Source: Anaeramoeba flamelloides (Eukaryota > Metamonada > Anaeramoebidae). From it: a DNA stretch of 64,000 nt. Every line of letters starts with the position of its first letter. Positions within the stretch are counted from its first letter, which is position 1. The stretch covers positions 1,364,001-1,428,000 of the forward strand of contig JANTQA010000045.1 in NCBI GenBank assembly GCA_027625915.1, written 5' to 3'. The position numbers were made by a program, and so were the translations under genes. Of this stretch, positions 24,466-34,603 are shown piece by piece. The notes below the pieces were generated by a model, which was not told where the DNA came from, ran no database searches, and worked only from the letters and a program-made list of their open reading frames with translations.

Positions 24466-24963
24466 TTAGGATTGGTCTGAGTGAGAATTATTTACGCATT
24501 TTTGAAAATCTTGGCTCAATGTATTTGTCATTGAACAGAAATAACCAGGTTTTTTATCCCAATAAAACACATGCTTTCTTGCATGCCACATTGTCGATTC
24601 AACAGGATCATCTTCGATCTTTTGTATTACTTTTTGCAAAGAAGTTGGAGTGGCATCATCTACATTATAGGCATCTTTGAAAGAATACCCTACTCTCCAT
24701 TTAATATCTGAATCTTTTCCCTTGCTTGTTAGCGCATGTTGATTTGCCAGCCTTAAATCAAAAAAATATTGATCATAATCAATTATTTTTTTTGATGAGC
24801 GATCAAAATACATTTTTCTAAAGCTAGGATTTGTTTCGTGATTTAAAGTTATGGATGGAGAAATAAAATTCGAACTAATCAAGTTTCCATTTTTGTCCTT
24901 CAACAAAATAAAATCATCAGTATGATAATGTCCACTCATTACTCCAATTATTTGTTCAGAATA
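24466..24963 (-). CDS. SMPDL3A: SMPDL3-like exon 5 (GHxH motif and C-terminus)
   Basis: After ACAATAG it reads YSEQIIGVMSGHYHTDDF, matching YSDVIAGQFYGHTHRD of SMPDL3A. The family C-terminal domain follows (IKWRVGYSFKDAYNVDD, LQKVIQKIEDD), with a stop at 24466. Confidence 0.85.
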   Translation of the reverse strand, partial: YSEQIIGVMSGHYHTDDFILLKDKNGNLISSNFISPSITLNHETNPSFRKMYFDRSSKKIIDYDQYFFDLRLANQHALTSKGKDSDIKWRVGYSFKDAYNVDDATPTSLQKVIQKIEDDPVESTMWHARKHVFYWDKKPGYFCSMTNTLSQDFQKCVNNSHSDQS

Positions 24964-27900
24964 CTATTGTTATATGATGATTTAATTGAAATAGTTTTAT
25001 TAATTGAAATAGTTTTATGAATAGAAATTAATAATTAAGGTTTTAATTATTTGGAAATTTATCTGTTTTATTATTATGATTATGATTATGATTATTATGA
25101 TTATTATTATTATTATATACAAAAAGAATTTTGTGGTGTTTTTTTCATTAAAAATGTATGGCACGTGAACCAAAGTTGTAAATTTTGTTCAAATGGACAA
25201 AAACGATACACGTTTTAATTTGTAGTTGAATTAGATGACTGTTTGATCACACTTTATTTAAAAATGAATAGATTGGAACTAAAAAAACAAAAATTATTTT
25301 AATTAATAATTTAATTCTTAAATTTTTTATTATTTTTCCTTTTACTTTTATGATTATTTTTCCTTTTTTCTCTTAAAATGAATTTCCTTTTTTTTTTTTT
25401 CGATATATTTTTTAATTAAAAAGTAGAGAAGAAGAAAAATAATCATCGGCGTGGTTCTAATCTGGTGGGCAACTATTGAGGAAGAGAAATGGTGATGGGA
25501 ATATAACTTCTTCTTCTTGCATGCAATTGTCTTGTACTCAGATTAACTTCTGGTGAGTACAGTAACTGGTTCTTGTATTGGGATCAACTTCTAACAAGTA
25601 CTGCATTATGTAAACCATTTTAAAAAGATGGTGGCGATTTTGAAAATTTTCGGTATAATTAAAATAAAAAAAAAAAAACAACCAACAACCCATTCAATAC
25701 TTATAACACAAAAAACTTTTTAATTAAGTTTACTTTTTTTGTTGTTATTTTTTTTATTTAAATCCCTCTTTTATTTCTTATTTTTCTTTCTGTTTTTCTT
25801 GTCTTTGTTTAAAAATTAATATTTTTTCTTTTTCTTTTTTTTTTTAAAGAAAAGCTATCCTATGAGTTAAAATCTTGTCCACAATTAAGCTAATATAAAA
25901 AACTCTAAATGCAAGTTTAGTGTTTAAGTAAACGGTGGACAATTCTGTTGAATCACCTCTCCTAATTAACAATAAAGTGAGAACTTTTTGATTTTTTGTA
26001 CTTTTTACCTTTTCCAAATTTCCCTTTTTAAATTGTTTGAGTTCCTTAGGTTCCTCCTCTTTTTGTTTTTTTAGGTATTTTGGGGGTGTAAAAGGAATAA
26101 AAAATAAATCTTAAATTATAAAAACTTTTTCATGATTAGATCTAAAACAAACGGAACTTGTTATGATTAGGTTTTAAACCAAATGGGGCAATTTTGAAAC
26201 CGAACTGAAGTGAACTGAATTAATATTTACGAATAATCTGCCGAGTAGGTATCTTGTACTGTGATTTGCGAAAACAAGAATAAATAAACTTACAAAAAAA
26301 TAAAAATAAATAAAAATAAAACAAAAAATTCTGAAAAATCAATTCTTATTTTTTAAAAAAACAGCACGTTTTAGACAAACCATATCTTTAAAGGTCTAAA
26401 TTAAAACTTAATAAAGTAGACTATTTCATTTGATCTATAGTTGTTCAAATATTTAGATATCTTTATTAAAACAAATTATGGTGGTGATCCAATATAATTG
26501 GACATAAAAGGAAACAACCACCAACCTACCATAAAAAATCTGGGTTACAAAAAAAAACCTTTCAAATTAAGTTTTTTACTTCTTTTGATGTTGTTTTTTG
26601 AAATCACTTTTTTAGTTTCTTGATTTTCTTTCTCTTTTTTTTGACTTAGTTTAGAAATAATTTTTTTATTTTCATTTTTTTAAGAAAAGCTTTCCTATTA
26701 GTTATAAACTTCTCTACATTATAGCGAGAATAAAAAAACTCAAAATAAATTTTAGAGTTTCAGAAGAGTGCCGTAGAGTGCCGTAGAGTGCCGTAGAGTG
26801 CCTAGATTTTTTTTATTTTAAGAAATAAAAAGAAAATTTCAAAATTTTTCATTTTATTTCTTAAATCAAAAAAAAGATAATGGTGATTTTCCAGAACTCA
26901 AAAGAATAGAGAAAAATCAAAGATTTTACTCAATTCTTTTAAATTACAAAAAACCTACCGACAAACATAAAATAATATTTTTGAATCATCTCTCTTCAAT
27001 AACGAAAAAAAATTTAAAAAAAAGTGTTAAACTTTTTTTTAATCAAACTTTTTCAAAAAATAAAGTTTGAAAAAAGTGAGGATTGAAAATTTTAAAAAAG
27101 TCAAGTTTTTTTTTTTTTTTTTTCGTAGATTTCCTCGTATTAAAACTTTTTGAAAGTTTTCTGTTTTAAAAAAGTGATGAGTTCTATTTTTCATAAAAAC
27201 CATTTTTTCTGACTTTTTTATTTTGATAACAAGAAATAAATAAACTTTTAAAGGTGGGTAGAGGTTGGAGTTTTAAGAAAAACGCTTTAAAAAACTTTGA
27301 TTTCTCAGTTTTTTAAAACAGAAAACTTTCAAAAAGTTTTAATTCGAGGAAATCTAAGGAAAAAAAAAGAAAAAAAAAAAATCCTCACTTTTTGAAAATT
27401 GCTGTAGCAATCCGTTCATTAAATCTTTTATCATTTATTTTATCTTTTATGATTCCAAAATTACCATTTTTTAAAAATTTGTTATTCTTTTTTTTTTTTT
27501 TTTTTTATTTTGAAGGGAGGAAATCAATTTCCTCTTACAGTCCTAATTTCTAAATTTTTGTTTAGAAATCTCAATAAAGAATCATAATTTTCTTTATCAT
27601 TAACTAATGATAAAATAAACAATGAGTCTTTATTTCGAATAATATCAAAGATATTATTCTTATTATTTTTGTTAATTTGAATTAAATCTTTCATCCAAAT
27701 TATTCGATTTTCTTTATAGAATGGGCAGTCCCATAAAAAAATGATCGATATCTTCATCTGTATCTAGGTTTAAATATTTTTTTGCATAAGTTGAAAAATT
27801 TTGTTTTTTGTTTTATTCTTATCATAAACATAAGAATATCTATTTAGATAATTTGTGAAATTTCTTAGTTTTTAAGATGGAAGTAGAGCCCTTCCATTTA

Positions 27901-30900
27901 AAAATATTTTTGTTGTTTGTTTATATTGTTATTGTATCTAATAATTTTTAAATATTCCTGGCCTTTCCACCCAGTGCTATTTATTATTAAATTTTCTCTA
28001 AATTGATTAAGATTCGCATTTAGCAATTTTAGATTTTCCGCTTTCCAATTAATATTTTCGTTGTCTTTTTTGGAAAATTTTAAATTTTTTGATATTTGTT
28101 CGAAACCAAGTATTTCTAATTTATTTTTGAGTTTAAATCTTCTTTTATATATCGAAATTCTTACTTGGTCTATTTTTGCCTCGGTTTTCTAAATAATTCT
28201 AGGGAGAGTGTGGATTAATTTTTAAAAATTTTGTTACTTTTTTATTTATCCAAACATCTATCGAGTCGAAATCTTTTTGAGTTAGATTAAATATAACTAA
28301 CCCATAAAATAATTGGCTAATACATATCGATAAAATTTGTTATTCTTAATGATAATTTCTTGGGAATTACATTGAAAACTTCATTTGCTGTTTACAAAAA
28401 AATAATAGAAAAAAAATTTTGAAACATTACCTTTGAAATTAATTCAATAAATGGTTTTTCAAATTCTGGTTTCCAATTTAAAGAATTATCATAGCCGTTG
28501 CCCCCAGGAGGGATATGATAAACTAATAAAGTTTTTTTTTTTGTATTTTTTAATTGTGTTTCGAGCCATTGCATTTGATCACCTGGATCTTTAGGAACGG
28601 TGCCATCAGGAAGTGTTGTTGGTGTGTGCCTTTGTGAATAATACAAGGTATTCAATACAATCAAATAAAAGTCAAGATTATCTTCAATTGTTTGAAGATC
28701 AACTCTATAATAGCCACCCTTTTCAAATGTTCTTCTTTGTTCGCTTCCTTCAATTAACCATTTTGGCCAAAAGCTTGCTAATTCATCTTTTGTTATGTTA
28801 TCATGTAATTTGTAATTTTTAAAAATACAAAGAACAATATGTGAAAGTTTTTGGTTTTTGAGAATATTTCCAATATTAATAAACAAATATCAAATTTGTA
28901 AATTCAGAAATAAAGCATAAGTAATTAGTTTTTTTTTTTTTTTTTGAGTAAAATTTAGTTTTTAATCTCCATTTAAAATGTATGATTTTGAATTTTTGTT
29001 TTTTAAAAGTGAAAATTATTTTTTTAAAAAAAGTTTACTTAAACGAGAGTTATTATGAACCATCGAAAGGTTATAATCTGGGTATCCTTCTGCATTGCCA
29101 ATAACTGGGAAAACTGGTAGATTTGGAAATTCATCAATGATTGAGCTAACAACAGTTTGAATGTCTTTATTGACTTGGTCTTTTTCGAGTGCTCTATGAG
29201 ACGATAGATCTCCTAATAAAATTATAAATTTTGATTTTGATCCATACTTTTTCATTCCTTTCAGTCTAATTATTAGTTATAATTTATTTGTGATTCAGAA
29301 AGTTTATCAAAATTAGCAAAAGAATTCAAGATTAAAAAAAAAATTAAGATTAATAACAAAGATAATTTCAAGTCAATTATGACAGATATCCAAATTTTAC
29401 AATTATTTTCATGGGCTGGGCAGTCGTTGGGTTTTCCAGGATTCAAAAGAATTGCGTAAAATCTTTGATTTTACTCTATTCTTTTAAATTCTGGAAAACC
29501 GCCGTTAGGTTTTTTTTACTTTTAGAAATATAAAGAAAATTAAATAAATTTTCTTTTTATTCCAAAAATTAAAAAAACCGCCGTTAGCTTTTCTTGGGTT
29601 TTCTGTTTATTTGGAAAATCAATAGATTTTCGTTAGGTTTTTTTGAGTTTTCTATTTATTTGTGAAGTGTTCTAGGTTTTTTTTACTTTAGAAATAAACC
29701 GAAAATTTATTAAAATTTTAGGTTTATTTCTAAAGTAAAAAAAACCTAAGGAAAATCAATAGATTTTCTAAATAAAATAGAAAACCTCAAAAAAACCGAG
29801 AACACTTAACAAATAAAACAGAAAACCTCAAGAAAAGCTAGGCACTTGACGACACTCTACGACACGATCACAGAGAAAGTGATCAAAATCTTCAATGATA
29901 TCTGGTGTTATATGTATTTTAGGCAAGAAAATAAGCTTATTATAATTATAGAAAGGTGATATTTTAATACCACCTCAAGAGAATTATAATACGCTTATTT
30001 TTGAGAGATGAGTCAAATTGCAAGAGTTATTGTCTGATTGGTACCAGTTATCAAAGTTACCATCGATCAATAAAAAAATAAAATAAAAAACAAAAAAAAA
30101 AAAAAATTTATTTTTATTTATAAAAAACCAAAAAAATTTTCAAAATAATGTTCTTCGCTAATTAAATAAAAATAAAAAAACACTATTAATATTACAATAC
30201 TCGACAGTTTTTCTATTTTGATCTAAAATTCTCTTATTGTTTTTCTTTATTTTTAATCAATTCTTAAAAATGCCCAAAAACGGGGAGTCACGTGTTTTTA
30301 AAACTTCCCAATACTTAATTTTTTTTGATAACTAGTTATCATCGATCTGGACGAAGGTTAGAATTTTTATTTAACTCAAGTCTCTTCAATTGTGAATAAA
30401 TATTTGAGACCCAACAAATCAAGTCATCAATTTATGATAATTAACACAAAATAACTTTTCAATTTTTAAGAATAAGAAAAATGGAGAGAGTTTAGGGTTA
30501 ATAAAGAATCTAGTCTACAGTATAAGTCATTTAACTTTTAATTGTATGCAGGTTATTTTTTGTTATTTTTTTTGCCTAGGGTACTAAAAAATGATAAATA
30601 TATTATTTTTTTTTGTATAATTTTCAAAAAATGATTTGATAAATACATTAGAGGTTTTGATGATAACATTTATTATCATGATATTAACAATAAATTCACA
30701 ACAATATTAAAAAAATTGCGATTAGTCCTACTTTATCACAAAAAATCATTTTTATTTTTACAAAATTTGTAATTTTGTAGAATTTTTTAAACAAAAGCAT
30801 TTAATAATTTTTGAACCATTAACATTGATTCAAGATCTAACATCAAAAGTCAATTTAAATCTTAACCAAGAATTTAGATACATGTTAATTTGTCTTCAAA

Positions 30901-32142
30901 TGCCCAAGTCTGAAAAAATAATGATTTAAATTTTAGTAATGGGTGAAAGGTTGTCTGAACGGGTTATTTACACCACTATATTTTCCAAAAAAATAATTTT
31001 TTTGCAAAAATTTTTGAGTCTCGAAAATTCAATATTTGGAGGTAGACAACAAATGAAATGAGTGTTGTTAATTGAAAAATAAAAGGAACAAAATATTGAT
31101 TCGGCTTTACCAAAAAAAAAATTACATAAAGAAGAATTGTTATTAATCACTAAAATTATCGATTCTTAAAAGGAAAAAAGATTCGAACTGGTTTACCAAA
31201 GGAAAGGTTTTTAAATTTCAAAGGCAAATAGGTGGTAGTTTTGTTGAATCATTTCTCCAAATTAACAATAAAAAAATAGTTTAAATTTTACTTTGATCAT
31301 TTTAAACCAATTGGAAAGCCAGAGGAAAATTTTGTACAATTAATTTTGCAATAAATAGTGGTAATAATAAAACACGGATCTTACAATAGATTTAATAGCA
31401 GACTAATAAGTTTTTTTTTAATTGTTATAAAAAAGGTTTGAAGCTCAAATAGTTTTTTTTTTTTTTTTTTTGATGTTTGATAGAAAAAAAAAGAATTACA
31501 CAGCATTCAGTGTTTGTACTGGTGGATCGCAACCATATCTTCCATAATAACCACAATCTTCTGAAGTGTTATATATTGGATTGCCTGATTTTATACAATC
31601 TGAGTGATGGTCATAAGCGGGGTCATATTCTATAGAATATTAAAAAAAGTACATTAACAGATCATTAAATTGTTTTTTGTAAGAGTCAGCTGTGTTGTCT
31701 CAAAGTGTGACCTGAAAGTTTGAAAGCTTTCGAACAAACAGCAGAAAGACTTCAATCGGCCTATTTCCAGGGCACTATTAATACTTATTTGGTTACACTT
31801 TTTTCAAACAGCTTCACCAAAAAAAGGATCACGAAAGATCCAAAAGAAAAAAGAAAAAAGAAAAAAAATTGGGTTTAAAAAAGGGATGAATTTACGAAGA
31901 TTGATGTGAATGTCGTTGATTATTAAAAAGGAATCCTGGAGATCGATTGTTTTGCTTTGGTTTTCAGAATCAGAAACCAAATCAGAAATTATATGAACAA
32001 ATACCAAAATTACACAAGCAAGAAATAAGACCACAAAAGTCACGGTTAGGATATTCTGTATATTAAATTTTTTTTTTTTGTTTGGCAGAAGTCTTTCTTC
32101 CTCATTGAGAAATTCATAGCCGCTTTCATTTTGTATTGACAT
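24466..32142 (-). CDS. SMPDL3A: Acid sphingomyelinase-like phosphodiesterase (SMPDL3 type), type II membrane protein
   Basis: Five exons (32142-31896, 31629-31500, 29265-29039, 28786-28431, 24963-24466) join in phase into about 485 codons; human SMPDL3A has 453. Family members are secreted or lysosomal metallophosphoesterases cleaving phosphodiester substrates. Residues 1-29 are cytosolic with an EEERLL dileucine motif, and residues 30-52 form a signal anchor. There is no saposin domain, so it is SMPDL3-like rather than ASM. Metal motifs in order are DIH (D77, H79), LGDLSSH, GNAE, YHIPPG and GHYH. In GNAE the catalytic His of GNHE/GNHD is Ala; the metal-binding Asn remains. Other matches are PNLPVFPVIGN, SFWPKWL, LIVLNTLYY, DQMQWLE and ISPSITL..NPSFR. 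The last exon keeps few of the C-terminal Cys. Four introns (266, 2,234, 252 and 3,467 nt) hold repeats and a LINE remnant. It may be a pseudoenzyme or slow enzyme. Confidence 0.85.
25625..25990 (+). repeat. Repeat family E, partial copy 2
   Basis: Shares with 26480-26765 the series AACAACCAMCAACC, TTTTTWATTAAGTTT, GTTGTTWTTTTTT, AAGAAAAGCTWTCCTATKAGTT and AAACTC. It is followed by GTTGAATCACCTCTCC and AATTAACAATAA, which also occur near 31240-31270. Confidence 0.5.
26018..26050 (-). mobile_element. 33-bp LINE fragment identical to 22899-22931
   Basis: The same 33 bases, on the minus strand CCTAAGGAACTCAAACAATT and the next 13, occur inside the LINE remnant at 22890-23830, where they lie in a coding-like frame. 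Identity stops on both sides. Confidence 0.5.
26767..26803 (+). repeat. 11-bp tandem repeat GTGCCGTAGAG
   Basis: Three full copies and a partial fourth of a GC-richer unit in very AT-rich surroundings. The complement-like string CACTCTACG occurs near 29867, at the end of the hairpin cluster 29431-29870. Confidence 0.8.
26902..26957. repeat. Hairpin family G, single copy
   Basis: An inverted repeat around AAAAGAATAGAG..CTCAATTCTTTT with an AATCAAAGATTTTA centre. Related hairpins are near 22625-22672, 29432-29500 and in the cluster 48833-49280. Confidence 0.6.
27127..27355. repeat. Fold-back with 47-bp arms
   Basis: Bases 27127-27173 and 27309-27355 are reverse complements with one mismatch in 47 (arm start AGATTTCCTCGWATTAAAAC). 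The spacer is 135 bp. Outside the arms, GTGAGGATT (27077) and AATCCTCAC (27382) extend the inverted symmetry across poly(T)/poly(A) runs, giving an element of about 330 bp. Confidence 0.85.
27524..28345 (-). mobile_element. LINE reverse-transcriptase tail, decayed, copy 2 (inside SMPDL3-like intron 4)
   Basis: On the minus strand from about 28310 one reads QLFYGLVIFNLTQKDFDSID and VTKFLKINPHSP, then a stop, then KTEAKIDQVRISIYKRRFKL and KLEILGFEQISKNLKF. Next come NFTNYLNRYSYVYDKN, LDTDEDIDHF and, after a frameshift, LWDCPFYKENRIIW, ending FLNKNLEIRTVRGN and a stop at 27524. The order thumb segment, linker and C-terminal H...C knuckle is that of LINE polymerase C-termini. Stops and frameshifts show it is inactive. 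It lies in the same orientation as the host gene. Confidence 0.75.
28431..28786 (-). CDS. SMPDL3A: SMPDL3-like exon 4 (motif IV)
   Basis: The acceptor is AACAAAAG|ATG, the only AG in the right phase. It reads ELASFWPKWLIEG, FEKGGYYRVDL, YLIVLNTLYYS, DQMQWLETQL and VYHIPPGGNG, then ELISK up to AAG|GTAATG (phase 0). Confidence 0.83.
29039..29265 (-). CDS. SMPDL3A: SMPDL3-like exon 3 (motifs II and III)
   Basis: Begins after AATTAG and reads VLKGMKKYGSKSKFIILLGD, then SSHRALEKD and FPNLPVFPVIGNAEGYPDY. The GNAE codons include GCA at 29093-29091 on the minus strand. It ends CGTTTAA|GTAAAC, phase 1. Confidence 0.83.
29266..31499 (-). other. SMPDL3-like intron 2 (2,234 nt)
   Basis: Contains the hairpin cluster 29431-29870. 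The remainder, to 31499, is AT-rich DNA with poly(T) runs; around 31230-31380 short strings are shared with 25935-25985 and 32695-32750. No open frame of note. Confidence 0.75.
29431..29870. repeat. Hairpin cluster with a perfect 27-bp inverted repeat
   Basis: Bases 29674-29700 and 29721-29747 are perfect reverse complements (arm start AGGTTTTTTTTACTTTAGAA) around a 20-nt loop. Outside, modules such as TTTTCTTGGGTTTTCTGTTT and GAAAATCAATAGATTTTC repeat and pair across the centre. At the left end sits one family G hairpin (29432-29500). The right end is GACACTCTACGACACG. Confidence 0.8.
31500..31629 (-). CDS. SMPDL3A: SMPDL3-like exon 2
   Basis: A 130-nt exon after TCTATAG, reading YDPAYDHHSDC, then GRYGCDPPVQTLNA up to the GTAATT donor. 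It matches the segment after motif I of SMPDL3A/ASM (PDYH...FGDVLCDSPYQLI). Too short to be visible as an open frame; found by continuing the family alignment. Confidence 0.8.
31896..32142 (-). CDS. SMPDL3A: SMPDL3-like exon 1 (cytosolic tail, signal anchor, motif I)
   Basis: The ATG at 32142-32140 opens the frame. It encodes NEEERLLP in the tail, a KKKKF stop-transfer-like charge cluster before the ILTVTFVVLFLACVILVFV anchor, and the first metal motif INDIHIN. It ends CTTC|GTAAAT, phase 1. Confidence 0.85.
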
Positions 32143-33979
32143 TAATGAGATTTTTTTCTCAGAATTGTTTTGAAAAAGAGAGAAAAAAGATGAAAAATGG
32201 AATTTGTTGTGCTCAACATTTTTTTGAAAGAGAGCTTTTACAATTTTTCAAATTGAAAAATTTGAATTAACAAAGATACTATGTCTTCTTTCATTTAAAA
32301 AACTGTGTAACTATAAAAATTAGAATAATAATCAATTTTCAATTCATTCTATAAGTAATTTGGATTGACAGAGATAAGAAATTTAATAACCAATTGATTT
32401 TATTTTGTTAAAAAAATCCTGTTCTTTTGTTATTATGAATTAAAAGCAAAAAAGAAAAATCTCCTCAAAAACATTAAACAAGTTCTCTTAAAAGAAAAGC
32501 AGAGAATAAAAACTTTGCAGTTTGTTAAAGTCTCCATTTCATAAAATTTACATTGCTCTTTGCAGAAGAGTTTTTTTTATCGATCAAAGACAAAACATAA
32601 ACATTTTATACTTGTAAAACAGATCAATATTTTGAATTTCAGCTTTGAAATGTGAGTTTTCATTAATTCCTTTAGTTTTTTTGTTTTTACTGAAGGCCCA
32701 AGTAAAATTTTCTTCCTTTTATTTTGCAATAAATATTGTTCGTTTGAATATCCTAAGTAACAAATAAAATACCAAAGGTAAAATTTTTTCTTTGTTTTTT
32801 CAAAAACGGGTAAGAGACAATTTTAGTTGCGAAATTTTTTTTTAAAACCTGATAAAATCAAAAAATGAGTAAAAGCTCTCAATCTTTTACTTTTAGTTCA
32901 AAAACATGATATATGTTCTTTCTTGGTATTTTGTATCTTGGTAAAGTTCTGGAAAAAAAGTTCAACACGGGTTTTTGTTGGTAACCATTACTGAAAATTA
33001 AAGAAACCTGAAAACAAAAAGTAAAATCAAATAAAAAAAGAAACCAATTAACTTCAAATAATAATCCATTTTTTTATTTTCAATCAAATCAACAAAAAAA
33101 ATTAACCCCTACTTTTGTATCGAAATTATTTGTGTTCTTTTGGAGATCTCAAAAATAATCAATTTTTTCAACAAATTTTTAATAAATATAGATCCATAAA
33201 AGAAAAATCCCATACCAAAGATAGTATTAAAAAACTGTTATTATGCTGATTCCTGAATTATGTCCTTATTTATTTATTTATTTATTCTTTTATTAATTGA
33301 ACTTACTGTTGATTTTCAATAATGCTCCTAATTAAAAACTGTGGTTCACTTTTTTTCCCTGTTTCACTTTTTTTCAGAACCATAAAATGAACAATCAACA
33401 AATATAAATAAATCTTTGAATTTCAACCAATAAAACTTTTTTATCAAAGTGAGTTATTGGAAATATAATAAAAAAGTTTCTTTTGTTATTAGAATAATCC
33501 CAACACACTTGTTAAATAAGTTTTTCAGATCACAAGTTTTTTTTCATTTCTCCAAGAAAGTGTCTGAATTGAGAATCAGGTAAAATGATATTATAAACAA
33601 GACAATAAATAATAAGCAAATTTGAAATTGGTTTCTTCAAGTTATATGATTAAAAAAGAAATTTTAAAAATGTAGGATCAAATTTGTGATTTTTACTTGA
33701 AAAATAGGGTATTAAATTTTTAATGTAAATTTTGAGTAAAAAAAAATAAAAAAATTTCAAAAAAACAAAAAAAATTTTACAAAATCATTATTGTATTTAC
33801 ATTCAAAATTAATATAACTTTAGATATTATTTTGCATTTAAATTTAATTTGACCCATTAGAACTAGAGGGGGAAAATCGCGGATTTAATTCGAAAGATAA
33901 GTTTCATAGTTCTTGTCAAGAAAAATATTTAATAGAAACTTCGAAAAAAGTATTCTACTTCTTGGAATTGAATAATGAA

Positions 33980-34510
33980 GCAAAAATCTGATTACTAAAC
34001 CCCATTCCAAAAATTTGGACACACCTAAAATCGAAAATGGGAAAAAAAAAAAACCAATTTATAATATTTTTCCAAACCTAATATAAATTTTAGGTTTTAA
34101 GTTAGCACAGTATTAATGAGTTTATAAGTAATCATTTTAATCCAAACCAAAGAAAAAAATATAAAACGAAAAAAATAAAAATTGATTTGTCCAAAATAAT
34201 GCAACGAGCAAGAAAAAAAAATGTATTTGGTAAATTGGTTGAAATTTCACAAACAATTGTTGATCGATCAAATGATAAGATACCATCTACCAATTGTATT
34301 TGATTTTTCTTTTTCACCTTCTATCAACCATCAACAAAAAATACCAAATCTAACCAAACAGATTAGATAACTTGAAAAAAGGAAATGAAAACAAAACAAA
34401 CAAGACAAAAAAAATAGTTTATAAAATCAAAAATTATTTCCAAATTGGATGTAAAGTGTCATATTGTTATTTTTTCAACCGTTTAAACTGTTTCCAAATT
34501 TTTGGAATTT
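33980..34510 (+). repeat. Repeat family H, copy 1
   Basis: Direct, diverged copy of 56205-56765. Shared strings are CCAAAAATTTGGACACACC / CCAAAAATTTTGACACATCC, TTTATAAGTAA followed by CATTTT and ATCCAAA, ATTGTTGATCGATCAA, GATAAGA and TTTCCAAATTTTTSGAATTT. The coding-like frame of the other copy is broken here. Confidence 0.6.
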
Positions 34511-34525
34511 ATTATATATATATAT

Positions 34526-34603
34526 CACAGGTATGGCGATTTTGTTGATGTAATGAAACGCGTTTGCGCACGCATGAGCGACGCGTAAAAATCGTTTCAC
34601 TGG
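34526..34603. other. GC-rich island between two TA repeats
   Basis: About 78 bp including ACGCGTTTGCGCACGCATGA, with two ACGCGT sites (34558-34563, 34581-34586). It is flanked directly by TA repeats at 34512-34525 and 34604-34621. The ends CACAGGTATGGCGATTTT and its loosely matching complement suggest an insertion into a TA repeat. No tRNA or other RNA fold was recognised. Confidence 0.6.

Larger units (their letters stand above)
26100..27050 (+). repeat. Repeat family E, copy 3
   Basis: Diverged direct copy of 16310-17240. Landmarks are GAAGTGAACTGAATTAATAT, GTAGGTATCTTGTACTG, AAAATAAATAAAAATAAAAC, ATTATGGTGGTGATCCAA, CTACATTATAGCGAGAATAA and TCTCTTCAATAACGAAAAA. A GTGCCGTAGAG tandem and a hairpin are inserted in it. 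Confidence 0.55.
24964..28430 (-). other. SMPDL3-like intron 4 (3,467 nt)
   Basis: Contains, in + coordinates, TTA/TAT-rich DNA (24970-25420), a less AT-rich patch with an imperfect duplication of a TCTTGTA..AACTTCT..AGTAC unit (25525-25605), repeat E copies, a GTGCCGTAGAG tandem, a strong fold-back (27127-27355) and a sense-oriented LINE remnant. Confidence 0.8.
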
